From Turbatrix aceti (taxonomy: Eukaryota > Nematoda > Chromadorea > Rhabditida > Panagrolaimidae), in the NCBI GenBank assembly GCA_963969345.1, contig OZ017768.1:9278193-9342192 (forward strand): a stretch of 64,000 nucleotides of DNA. The letters are read 5' to 3'. The notes beneath the pieces are model-generated. The model was not told the origin of the DNA and ran no database searches. It saw nothing but the letters and a program-made list of their open reading frames with translations. The stretch's first letter is position 1. Each line of letters opens with the position of its first letter. This document shows positions 14,201 to 26,142 of this stretch, in pieces. The position numbers and the translations under genes were made by a program.

Positions 14201-17200
14201 GCGGCTTAGACAATTTGTTGACTTATTGGTTTCTCCACAACAAAATTTTTATGATTACTGTTGAAAAATATCCGCATTTATACCAACATTTTTCCAGGGT
14301 GGCGAAATCTCCCGGGAGATTGCATCCCGTTAGAAAATCTTCGGAGATGCTTCCGAAATCTCCGGAGATTCTCCCAAACTCTCCCGGGAGACCCAGCTTG
14401 CCAAAAAGCGTCTAATAATGTTTTTCTTCTATAAAAAATTAATTAACGACACAAAAATCAAAACGAACAGTTCTGTTCTGTTTCTGCAAATTGCTAACGC
14501 ATTTTTGTTTACAGCAATTTATAAAAACTCCAGAGATTCTCCGGAGAAATTCTCAATTTTTAGTTTAACGGAGAAAACATAAAAAAATTTTGAACGTGTA
14601 GAGAATTGAACCGGGGTCTCAAAATGGTAAAAAAAAGTGTGCAGATCGACAATAATAGACGCACTAGACTATTGCAACTTGTTTGTAGACCATTCTCGCT
14701 GAGCAATTAACTCTTTTTTACTGCAGTAGCGACTGACATTGGGCAGCCAGACCTTCCCCTTACTTTTCGCTGCCAAAACGCGAATTTAGGCCGTGTGGTT
14801 ACAAACCTCTATCTTCGCTCAAAAATCAACTGCGCAAATGGCTTCTTTCATTAATGCTACCACCCTGATGTCGCTGCTGACTGCATTGCTGCTGCGGATT
14901 AACTTCCCAAAACGTCTCCCCTCCCTTTTACACCGTGCGTGTATAGGTTCTTTTTCTCTGTGTCTCTTCGAATAATTCAATGCGAATGATGAAGCACGGC
15001 GCAACAAGCTTTTTGCGTAAGCAGATGGACAAGAGCAGTGTTTGCGGATCATTTTTCATAGTTTTTTTTTGTGTGAGCAGAGGGACAAAAGCTGTCTCCG
15101 CGCATCTTTCTTCCGCCCTTGCGAAAGCTTGTGGATGGATCCCAATAATTTTTGATACATACGTTCATAAGCTGTGGCATGAATAAAAGTCGGTTCTCCT
15201 GGTAATGCAAAAAGGACTCGTGTACCTGATCAGGTCCGAGACGGCACCCCAAAGAACAAATTTGTAAAATATTGACTCTTGAATTTTGTTTGCATATATG
15301 CATTTGTTTGCCCGAGGCAGTAAATAACAGCAAAAAAATACCAGCGTTTGAAAGACTGTATTCGGGTGCATTTTTAAGCGGCTTAGACAATTTGTTGACT
15401 TATTGGTTTCTCCACAACAAAATTTTTATGATTACTGTTGAAAAATATCCGCATTTATACCAACATTTTTCCAGGGTGGCGAAATCTCCCGGGAGATTGC
15501 ATCCCGTTAGAAAATCTTCGGAGATGCTTCCGAAATCTCCGGAGATTCTCCCAAACTCTCCCGGGAGACCCAGCTTGCCAAAAAGCGTCTAATAATGTTT
15601 TTCTTCTATAAAAAATTAATTAACGACACAAAAATCAAAACGAACAGTTCTGTTCTGTTTCTGCAAATTGCTAACGCATTTTTGTTTACAGCAATTTATA
15701 AAAACTCCAGAGATTCTCCGGAGAAATTCTCAATTTTTAGTTTAACGGAGAAAACATAAAAAAATTTTGAACGTGTAGAGAATTGAACCGGGGTCTCAAA
15801 ATGGTAAAAAAAAGTGTGCAGATCGACAATAATAGACGCACTAGACTATTGCAACTTGTTTGTAGACCATTCTCGCTGAGCAATTAACTCTTTTTTACTG
15901 CAGTAGCGACTGACATTGGGCAGCCAGACCTTCCCCTTACTTTTCGCTGCCAAAACGCGAATTTAGGCCGTGTGGTTACAAACCTCTATCTTCGCTCAAA
16001 AATCAACTGCGCAAATGGCTTCTTTCATTAATGCTACCACCCTGATGTCGCTGCTGACTGCATTGCTGCTGCGGATTAACTTCCCAAAACGTCTCCCCTC
16101 CCATTTACACCGTGCGTGCATAGGTTCTTTTTCTCTGTGTCTCTTCGAATAATTCAATGCGAATGATGAAGCACGGCGCAACAAGCTTTTTGCGTAAGCA
16201 GATGGACAAGAGCAGTGTTTGCGGATCATTTTTCATAGTTTTTTTTTTGTGTGAGCAGAGGGACAAAAGCTGTCTCCGCGCATCTTTCTTCCGCCCTTGC
16301 GAAAGCTTGTGGATGGATCCCAATAATTTTTGATACATACGTTCATAAGCTGTGGCATGAATAAAAGTCGGTTCTCCTGGTAATGCAAAAAGGACTCGTG
16401 TACCTGATCAGGTCCGAGACGGCACCCCAAAGAACAAATTTGTAAAATATTGACTCTTGAATTTTGTTTGCATATATGCATTTGTTTGCCCGAGGCAGTA
16501 AATAACAGCAAAAAAATACCAGCGTTTGAAAGACTGTATTCGGGTGCATTTTTAAGCGGCTTAGACAATTTGTTGACTTATTGGTTTCTCCACAACAAAA
16601 TTTTTATGATTACTGTTGAAAAATATCCGCATTTATACCAACATTTTTCCAGGGTGGCGAAATCTCCCGGGAGATTGCATCCCGTTAGAAAATCTTCGGA
16701 GATGCTTCCGAAATCTCCGGAGATTCTCCCAAACTCTCCCGGGAGACCCAGCTTGCCAAAAAGCGTCTAATAATGTTTTTCTTCTATAAAAAATTAATTA
16801 ACGACACAAAAATCAAAACGAACAGTTCTGTTCTGTTTCTGCAAATTGCTAACGCATTTTTGTTTACAGCAATTTATAAAAACTCCAGAGATTCTCCGGA
16901 GAAATTCTCAATTTTTAGTTTAACGGAGAAAACATAAAAAAATTTTGAACGTGTAGAGAATTGAACCGGGGTCTCAAAATGGTAAAAAAAAGTGTGCAGA
17001 TCGACAATAATAGACGCACTAGACTATTGCAACTTGTTTGTAGACCATTCTCGCTGAGCAATTAACTCTTTTTTACTGCAGTAGCGACTGACATTGGGCA
17101 GCCAGACCTTCCCCTTACTTTTCGCTGCCAAAACGCGAATTTAGGCCGTGTGGTTACAAACCTCTATCTTCGCTCAAAAATCAACTGCGCAAATGGCTTC

Positions 17201-20200
17201 TTTCATTAATGCTACCACCCTGATGTCGCTGCTGACTGCATTGCTGCTGCGGATTAACTTCCCAAAACGTCTCCCCTCCCATTTACACCGTGCGTGCATA
17301 GGTTCTTTTTCTCTGTGTCTCTTCGAATAATTCAATGCGAATGATGAAGCACGGCGCAACAAGCTTTTTGCGTAAGCAGATGGACAAGAGCAGTGTTTGC
17401 GGATCATTTTTCATAGTTTTTTTTTTGTGTGAGCAGAGGGACAAAAGCTGTCTCCGCGCATCTTTCTTCCGCCCTTGCGAAAGCTTGTGGATGGATCCCA
17501 ATAATTTTTGATACATACGTTCATAAGCTGTGGCATGAATAAAAGTCGGTTCTCCTGGTAATGCAAAAAGGACTCGTGTACCTGATCAGGTCCGAGACGG
17601 CACCCCAAAGAACAAATTTGTAAAATATTGACTCTTGAATTTTGTTTGCATATATGCATTTGTTTGCCCGAGGCAGTAAATAACAGCAAAAAAATACCAG
17701 CGTTTGAAAGACTGTATTCGGGTGCATTTTTAAGCGGCTTAGACAATTTGTTGACTTATTGGTTTCTCCACAACAAAATTTTTATGATTACTGTTGAAAA
17801 ATATCCGCATTTATACCAACATTTTTCCAGGGTGGCGAAATCTCCCGGGAGATTGCATCCCGTTAGAAAATCTTCGGAGATGCTTCCGAAATCTCCGGAG
17901 ATTCTCCCAAACTCTCCCGGGAGACCCAGCTTGCCAAAAAGCGTCTAATAATGTTTTTCTTCTATAAAAAATTAATTAACGACACAAAAATCAAAACGAA
18001 CAGTTCTGTTCTGTTTCTGCAAATTGCTAACGCATTTTTGTTTACAGCAATTTATAAAAACTCCAGAGATTCTCCGGAGAAATTCTCAATTTTTAGTTTA
18101 ACGGAGAAAACATAAAAAAATTTTGAACGTGTAGAGAATTGAACCGGGGTCTCAAAATGGTAAAAAAAAGTGTGCAGATCGACAATAATAGACGCACTAG
18201 ACTATTGCAACTTGTTTGTAGACCATTCTCGCTGAGCAATTAACTCTTTTTTACTGCAGTAGCGACTGACATTGGGCAGCCAGACCTTCCCCTTACTTTT
18301 CGCTGCCAAAACGCGAATTTAGGCCGTGTGGTTACAAACCTCTATCTTCGCTCAAAAATCAACTGCGCAAATGGCTTCTTTCATTAATGCTACCACCCTG
18401 ATGTCGCTGCTGACTGCATTGCTGCTGCGGATTAACTTCCCAAAACGTCTCCCCTCCCTTTTACACCGTGCGTGTATAGGTTCTTTTTCTCTGTGTCTCT
18501 TCGAATAATTCAATGCGAATGATGAAGCACGGCGCAACAAGCTTTTTGCGTAAGCAGATGGACAAGAGCAGTGTTTGCGGATCATTTTTCATAGTTTTTT
18601 TTTGTGTGAGCAGAGGGACAAAAGCTGTCTCCGCGCATCTTTCTTCCGCCCTTGCGAAAGCTTGTGGATGGATCCCAATAATTTTTGATACATACGTTCA
18701 TAAGCTGTGGCATGAATAAAAGTCGGTTCTCCTGGTAATGCAAAAAGGACTCGTGTACCTGATCAGGTCCGAGACGGCACCCCAAAGAACAAATTTGTAA
18801 AATATTGACTCTTGAATTTTGTTTGCATATATGCATTTGTTTGCCCGAGGCAGTAAATAACAGCAAAAAAATACCAGCGTTTGAAAGACTGTATTCGGGT
18901 GCATTTTTAAGCGGCTTAGACAATTTGTTGACTTATTGGTTTCTCCACAACAAAATTTTTATGATTACTGTTGAAAAATATCCGCATTTATACCAACATT
19001 TTTCCAGGGTGGCGAAATCTCCCGGGAGATTGCATCCCGTTAGAAAATCTTCGGAGATGCTTCCGAAATCTCCGGAGATTCTCCCAAACTCTCCCGGGAG
19101 ACCCAGCTTGCCAAAAAGCGTCTAATAATGTTTTTCTTCTATAAAAAATTAATTAACGACACAAAAATCAAAACGAACAGTTCTGTTCTGTTTCTGCAAA
19201 TTGCTAACGCATTTTTGTTTACAGCAATTTATAAAAACTCCAGAGATTCTCCGGAGAAATTCTCAATTTTTAGTTTAACGGAGAAAACATAAAAAAATTT
19301 TGAACGTGTAGAGAATTGAACCGGGGTCTCAAAATGGTAAAAAAAAGTGTGCAGATCGACAATAATAGACGCACTAGACTATTGCAACTTGTTTGTAGAC
19401 CATTCTCGCTGAGCAATTAACTCTTTTTTACTGCAGTAGCGACTGACATTGGGCAGCCAGACCTTCCCCTTACTTTTCGCTGCCAAAACGCGAATTTAGG
19501 CCGTGTGGTTACAAACCTCTATCTTCGCTCAAAAATCAACTGCGCAAATGGCTTCTTTCATTAATGCTACCACCCTGATGTCGCTGCTGACTGCATTGCT
19601 GCTGCGGATTAACTTCCCAAAACGTCTCCCCTCCCATTTACACCGTGCGTGCATAGGTTCTTTTTCTCTGTGTCTCTTCGAATAATTCAATGCGAATGAT
19701 GAAGCACGGCGCAACAAGCTTTTTGCGTAAGCAGATGGACAAGAGCAGTGTTTGCGGATCATTTTTCATAGTTTTTTTTTTGTGTGAGCAGAGGGACAAA
19801 AGCTGTCTCCGCGCATCTTTCTTCCGCCCTTGCGAAAGCTTGTGGATGGATCCCAATAATTTTTGATACATACGTTCATAAGCTGTGGCATGAATAAAAG
19901 TCGGTTCTCCTGGTAATGCAAAAAGGACTCGTGTACCTGATCAGGTCCGAGACGGCACCCCAAAGAACAAATTTGTAAAATATTGACTCTTGAATTTTGT
20001 TTGCATATATGCATTTGTTTGCCCGAGGCAGTAAATAACAGCAAAAAAATACCAGCGTTTGAAAGACTGTATTCGGGTGCATTTTTAAGCGGCTTAGACA
20101 ATTTGTTGACTTATTGGTTTCTCCACAACAAAATTTTTATGATTACTGTTGAAAAATATCCGCATTTATACCAACATTTTTCCAGGGTGGCGAAATCTCC

Positions 20201-21858
20201 CGGGAGATTGCATCCCGTTAGAAAATCTTCGGAGATGCTTCCGAAATCTCCGGAGATTCTCCCAAACTCTCCCGGGAGACCCAGCTTGCCAAAAAGCGTC
20301 TAATAATGTTTTTCTTCTATAAAAAATTAATTAACGACACAAAAATCAAAACGAACAGTTCTGTTCTGTTTCTGCAAATTGCTAACGCATTTTTGTTTAC
20401 AGCAATTTATAAAAACTCCAGAGATTCTCCGGAGAAATTCTCAATTTTTAGTTTAACGGAGAAAACATAAAAAAATTTTGAACGTGTAGAGAATTGAACC
20501 GGGGTCTCAAAATGGTAAAAAAAAGTGTGCAGATCGACAATAATAGACGCACTAGACTATTGCAACTTGTTTGTAGACCATTCTCGCTGAGCAATTAACT
20601 CTTTTTTACTGCAGTAGCGACTGACATTGGGCAGCCAGACCTTCCCCTTACTTTTCGCTGCCAAAACGCGAATTTAGGCCGTGTGGTTACAAACCTCTAT
20701 CTTCGCTCAAAAATCAACTGCGCAAATGGCTTCTTTCATTAATGCTACCACCCTGATGTCGCTGCTGACTGCATTGCTGCTGCGGATTAACTTCCCAAAA
20801 CGTCTCCCCTCCCATTTACACCGTGCGTGCATAGGTTCTTTTTCTCTGTGTCTCTTCGAATAATTCAATGCGAATGATGAAGCACGGCGCAACAAGCTTT
20901 TTGCGTAAGCAGATGGACAAGAGCAGTGTTTGCGGATCATTTTTCATAGTTTTTTTTTTGTGTGAGCAGAGGGACAAAAGCTGTCTCCGCGCATCTTTCT
21001 TCCGCCCTTGCGAAAGCTTGTGGATGGATCCCAATAATTTTTGATACATACGTTCATAAGCTGTGGCATGAATAAAAGTCGGTTCTCCTGGTAATGCAAA
21101 AAGGACTCGTGTACCTGATCAGGTCCGAGACGGCACCCCAAAGAACAAATTTGTAAAATATTGACTCTTGAATTTTGTTTGCATATATGCATTTGTTTGC
21201 CCGAGGCAGTAAATAACAGCAAAAAAATACCAGCGTTTGAAAGACTGTATTCGGGTGCATTTTTAAGCGGCTTAGACAATTTGTTGACTTATTGGTTTCT
21301 CCACAACAAAATTTTTATGATTACTGTTGAAAAATATCCGCATTTATACCAACATTTTTCCAGGGTGGCGAAATCTCCCGGGAGATTGCATCCCGTTAGA
21401 AAATCTTCGGAGATGCTTCCGAAATCTCCGGAGATTCTCCCAAACTCTCCCGGGAGACCCAGCTTGCCAAAAAGCGTCTAATAATGTTTTTCTTCTATAA
21501 AAAATTAATTAACGACACAAAAATCAAAACGAACAGTTCTGTTCTGTTTCTGCAAATTGCTAACGCATTTTTGTTTACAGCAATTTATAAAAACTCCAGA
21601 GATTCTCCGGAGAAATTCTCAATTTTTAGTTTAACGGAGAAAACATAAAAAAATTTTGAACGTGTAGAGAATTGAACCGGGGTCTCAAAATGGTAAAAAA
21701 AAGTGTGCAGATCGACAATAATAGACGCACTAGACTATTGCAACTTGTTTGTAGACCATTCTCGCTGAGCAATTAACTCTTTTTTACTGCAGTAGCGACT
21801 GACATTGGGCAGCCGGACCTTCCCCTTACTTTTCGCTGCCAAAACGCGAATTTAGGCC
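11260..21858. repeat. Higher-order (trimeric) satellite block
   Basis: Within the array, three consecutive units repeat as a block of 3,533 bp (1,177 + 1,178 + 1,178). Unit type A has gtgtata in the conserved gtgYata site, the Ttttac allele and the short T-run. The next two units both have gtgcata, the Atttac allele and a T-run one base longer. The A-B-B pattern occurs three times, starting near 11,260, 14,793 and 18,326. The following unit (near 21,859) breaks the pattern by mixing alleles of both types, and a type-A unit then follows. This is the signature of block amplification by unequal exchange. Confidence 0.85.
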
Positions 21859-23414
21859 GTGTGGTTACAAACCTCTATCTTCGCTCAAAAATCAACTGCG
21901 CAAATGGCTTCTTTCATTAATGCTACCACCCTGATGTCGCTGCTGACTGCATTGCTGCTGCGGATTAACTTCCCAAAACGTCTCCCCTCCCTTTTACACC
22001 GTGCGTGCATAGGTTCTTTTTCTCTGTGTCTCTTCGAATAATTCAATGCGAATGATGAAGCACGGCGCAACAAGCTTTTTGCGTAAGCAGATGGACAAGA
22101 GCAGTGTTTGCGGATCATTTTTCATAGTTTTTTTTTTGTGTGAGCAGAGGGACAAAAGCTGTCTCCGCGCATCTTTCTTCCGCCCTTGCGAAAGCTTGTG
22201 GATGGATCCCAATAATTTTTGATACATACGTTCATAAGCTGTGGCATGAATAAAAGTCGGTTCTCCTGGTAATGCAAAAAGGACTCGTGTACCTGATCAG
22301 GTCCGAGACGGCACCCCAAAGAACAAATTTGTAAAATATTGACTCTTGAATTTTGTTTGCATATATGCATTTGTTTGCCCGAGGCAGTAAATAACAGCAA
22401 AAAAATACCAGCGTTTGAAAGACTGTATTCGGGTGCATTTTTAAGCGGCTTAGACAATTTGTTGACTTATTGGTTTCTCCACAACAAAATTTTTATGATT
22501 ACTGTTGAAAAATATCCGCATTTATACCAACATTTTTCCAGGGTGGCGAAATCTCCCGGGAGATTGCATCCCGTTAGAAAATCTTCGGAGATGCTTCCGA
22601 AATCTCCGGAGATTCTCCCAAACTCTCCCGGGAGACCCAGCTTGCCAAAAAGCGTCTAATAATGTTTTTCTTCTATAAAAAATTAATTAACGACACAAAA
22701 ATCAAAACGAACAGTTCTGTTCTGTTTCTGCAAATTGCTAACGCATTTTTGTTTACAGCAATTTATAAAAACTCCAGAGATTCTCCGGAGAAATTCTCAA
22801 TTTTTAGTTTAACGGAGAAAACATAAAAAAATTTTGAACGTGTAGAGAATTGAACCGGGGTCTCAAAATGGTAAAAAAAAAGTGTGCAGATCGACAATAA
22901 TAGACGCACTAGACTATTGCAACTTGTTTGTAGACCATTCTCGCTGAGCAATTAACTCTTTTTTACTGCAGTAGCGACTGACATTGGGCAGCCAGACCTT
23001 CCCCTTACTTTTCGCTGCCAAAACGCGAATTTAGGCCGTGTGGTTACAAACCTCTATCTTCGCTCAAAAATCAACTGCGCAAATGGCTTCTTTCATTAAT
23101 GCTACCACCCTGATGTCGCTGCTGACTGCATTGCTGCTGCGGATTAACTTCCCAAAACGTCTCCCCTCCCTTTTACACCGTGCGTGTATAGGTTCTTTTT
23201 CTCTGTGTCTCTTCGAATAATTCAATGCGAATGATGAAGCACGGCGCAACAAGCTTTTTGCGTAAGCAGATGGACAAGAGCAGTGTTTGCGGATCATTTT
23301 TCAGTTTTTTTTTTGTGTGAGCAGAGGGACAAAAGCTGTCTCCGCGCATCTTTCTTCCGCCCTTGCGAAAGCTTGTGGATGGATCCCAATAATTTTTGAT
23401 ACATACGTTCATAA

Positions 23415-23860
23415 ATCACGTTCCGCACACTTTTTTACCATTTAGAGACCCAGGTTCAATTCTGTACGCGTTCAAATATTTTTTGAAGTTTTCTCCATGA
23501 AACAAAAAAATTAGCAATATCAAAAATACAGTACTGACCAGTGAAGTATGCGTTTCTAATCATTTAAACGCCACATCTTCGAATCTTTATCTTTTGAGCT
23601 GATTTTTCAACTGTAACTTGTTGTTACCAAAGGTATCATTTGTGTAAAATTTCAGTTGCATAGCTGACTCTCAACGTGGTGAAAAAAAAATCTATTGTTT
23701 CTGGGAAAGCGCTAGTCTAGTCTAGTGCGTCTATTAATCACGTTCCGCAAACTTTTTTACCATTTTGAGACCCAGGTTTAATTCTATTCACGTTCAAATT
23801 TTTCCGTTAAACAAAAAATTGAAAAATACAGTACTGTGATTGCCGCATGTATAATAATTT
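23415..23860 (-). repeat. Diverged inverted copies of part of the satellite unit
   Basis: Directly after the array, two segments (about 23,415-23,510 and 23,715-23,835) match the reverse complement of the unit region around gaaccggggtctcaaaatgg, with many substitutions. In this orientation each reads gagacccaggttcaattct-like, and the second is preceded by ctagtctagtgcgtctatta. These are older copies than the array units, so this subsequence existed as a dispersed repeat before the array formed. Confidence 0.75.
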
Positions 23861-24126
23861 GTTTAAAAAACGTTGTCGTTTTTTTTTTGTCGTGCGCTTG
23901 CAAGAAGGAGCTGGTTGTTGAGAAGAAGAGTAGTCCGGAAACAGAAGAAGAATGTAACTAAACGATCGCTTACATTAGTTCACGGAATCACAAGCGCGAG
24001 CTAATAAAAATCACACGATTCGTTGATATTCGTTTTCCAAAAGCAAAAGAAAATCGAGAAAGAGTTTCAGAGTCAATTAATGGAATCCAAAGTAGTGCGT
24101 GTTTTGAGTTTATTGTACTATATAGC

Positions 24127-25736
24127 ATGAACGCCGATGGAGTACTGTGGCGCTATCATCATTCTACAAAAATCCATTCCCTTCGGGCGATCGTTGAATG
24201 CGTAGTATTACTCGTCGCCGGAGGCGCGTTGCTCTATCTGGTATGTCAATACCTTAAAACAAGCGCAAAACCCTTTTTTTGAGGTAACAAGCGCTTTCTG
24301 GTGTGAGGATCTGCCAAAAAACGTTGTCGTCGAGAAGGGTGCTTTGCTGCGAGAATTAATGTGCAGCGACCTTCAAAAAACGTGTTATGAAATCGTTGAC
24401 ACGTAAATTTACACGTAAGAGAGCCATTCAACGTTCTGCCCGTTGCTATTTCAGACCCAGCTTACGAAAATTGCACGTGCGTGGATTCAATGTTTCTGAG
24501 ACAGCGATAAAACTTGTCGACGGCGAAGTGAACGTAAAAGTCTTTCCCGGTGGCTACACTGGGTGAGTCACGCGGCTGCGGCCGTATTGATTACATACAA
24601 GGTTGTGGTGTGAAATCTGGGTTACAGTCAAGGCATAAAATCCTACCGGCTGGCCGCAAAAGCCGTGCGCGCGGTCTAAGGATTTTAGGCCAGCCGGAAA
24701 AGCCGGAAGTAAAATTTGAATTTTTTTTGGCAAAAATTATGATTCTGAGCTTTTTGAGGCTCATCATCTGATCTGAATTATCTGTGATCTGATCTGGATT
24801 ATTTGTGATTTGATCTGGATTATCTGTGATCTGACCTGATCTGATCTGATCTATGAGCTGATCTGATCCAAAAAGTGATCTGATTTGCCATCTCTGATAT
24901 ACAGTATTTGGTTGTTGTGAACAAAAATTTGTTTAGAATTTGTTTATAATTAAAAAACTGGCGATTTTGAAGCCGGTTTTATGCCTTTGTTACAGCCTGT
25001 TGCTTGCTGCACCGCTTCTGATGGGCACGCTGTCGTCAATCGAAGATCCCAACGTGTCTATACTGAATATCGGACTGGGCGGAGGCGAAATTCATGCTTA
25101 CGTTGCCAACTTGCCTCTCTCCCGAAGGCCTAGCATCCTCTCTATCGAGCTGGACAGCCTTATGGTGAAAATTGCCCGTCGCTGGTTTGGGGTACCCCCC
25201 AACGACGCCACATCGCAGGTTATTGTCCAAGATGGTATAGAGTTTTTAAAAACAAACAAGAAAAGTATGTACGTCGACACCGAAATTTCTATTATTGAAT
25301 AGTTCTCTTTTTGTTCAGAATTTGACCTGATCATCATTGACGCTTGCTTGAGTCCAAACCTGGACGACGAAAAATCCGCCCACTGCCCGGCTCTCGTTTT
25401 CCGAAACCCCGATGTCATCGAAAGTATAAAGCAAAGCCTCAAAGCAGAAGGCGTCCTCAGCGTAAACTACTTAGAAAGCTCACACAGCGTAAAAACCTTT
25501 GACGAGGTCGGTTATCTGTTTCTGGTAACCTTTTTTTTAGCATATGTTTGTAGTTTTACACCATGTTTATTCGGCACTTCTTTTCTCATGCTGCTTTTAA
25601 AGTTGGTGGAAACACGCCAGCGTTCTTCTCGAACGGTTTCACCGACTTGAGAAATGAACAGATCGAAATGCGACTGCAGAGCCTCAAAAACATAAGCGAC
25701 ATGTTCAGTCCCTTGATTCAGCACCGTATTCGCTAG
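24127..25736 (+). CDS. Membrane-anchored METTL13/spermidine-synthase-like methyltransferase
   Basis: Six exons join in frame: 24127-24240, 24284-24402, 24455-24562, 24996-25264, 25319-25506 and 25554-25736, giving about 326 aa. Residues 21-38 are a hydrophobic signal-anchor segment. The C-terminal half is a class I Rossmann fold: motif I GLGGGE (140-145), the acidic SIELD (163-167) that would bind the SAM ribose, and FDLIIIDA (205-212). This order matches the C-terminal domain of METTL13 and the polyamine-synthase fold. The substrate is not predictable. The anchor suggests a membrane or secretory location, unlike cytosolic METTL13. Introns are 43-55 bp except the fourth (433 bp). The last intron has a weak GTCGGT donor and the first an acceptor GAG, so those two junctions are the least certain. 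The gene converges on Ski2, whose stop lies 400 bp away. Confidence 0.85.
24620..24880. repeat. Hairpin and GATCT-type simple repeat in intron 4 of the methyltransferase gene
   Basis: An imperfect hairpin pairs taaaatcctaccggctggcc (near 24,637) with a reverse-complementary aggattttaggccagccgg (near 24,679). It is followed from about 24,768 to 24,875 by repeated tctgatctga/gatctgg pentamer-like units. Both lie wholly within the 433-bp intron and explain why it is longer than its neighbours. Confidence 0.7.
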
Positions 25737-26142
25737 CTTTTACGCTTTGTCATAAATATTTTAATATTTGGGCAAAATCAAGTGACGCGTACCTTTCCGA
25801 ATTTTTAAATTTTTAAATTTAAAAAAAAATTGTATAATTTAAAAAATTGTTTAATTTTTTCAAATGTGCAAAATGTTTCTAATGTGCAATAAATTTTGCC
25901 GTAAATAGATAAATTGCAGACTAACTTTAACCCTTATCAGTTAGCCAAGCGTCCGACAAAGTCAGTCACGGGCGGATGACGGTGGTTCGAACGCTGGAGG
26001 TCTTTTACGCTAACAGAATTTCGAAACGATTCAAAGAATCCAGGATCCAAAAAAAACGGCCGTGCGAATATTTTTTGTAATTTGTAATCCATGACAAAAA
26101 AAATAGTTTATCGCCCTAAACAAACTATAAAAAAACCAATAT
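25737..26142. other. Convergent 3' intergenic region
   Basis: This region lies between the stop of the methyltransferase gene (+) and the stop of the Ski2 gene (-). AATAAA near 25,889 could serve the plus-strand gene. Around 25,940-26,000 there is a tRNA-like pair of motifs (ttagccaagcgtc, then ggttcgaacgc). The last bases do not fit a canonical B-box or T-arm, so it is not called a tRNA. Confidence 0.6.

Larger units (their letters stand above)
1..23414. repeat. Satellite array, ~20 copies of a 1,177-bp unit
   Basis: The same unit recurs with period 1,177 bp (1,178 bp where a T-run is one base longer), giving about 19.7 copies. The window opens inside a unit, so the array continues to the left. 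Units differ by only a few scattered substitutions (for example a G/A at the cgRacag site, T/A in the ccctcccWttt site, and T-run length), so it was homogenised recently. Each unit has a GC-rich cluster of perfect palindromes built on CTCCCGGGAG and CTCCGGAG, and A/T-rich stretches elsewhere. Open frames of up to 113 codons recur on both strands, but they have no recognisable domain and a one-base T insertion shortens one of them, so I do not call genes. The last unit is cut off at about 23,414. Confidence 0.98.

Noticed and set aside
467..23412. Repeated open frames of 60-113 codons in every satellite unit
   Set aside because: They repeat only because the unit repeats. There is no recognisable domain, they overlap on both strands, and a one-base T insertion alters one frame in many units without consequence.
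1..23414. Possible 5S rRNA or spliced-leader RNA array, common in nematodes at about 1-kb periods
   Set aside because: Neither the conserved 5S internal control region nor a recognisable spliced-leader sequence followed by GT is present in the unit on either strand.
25930..26010. Candidate tRNA gene
   Set aside because: A-box-like ttagccaagcg and ggttcgaacgc are present, but the base after the T-loop is G rather than C, and no acceptor stem can be formed.
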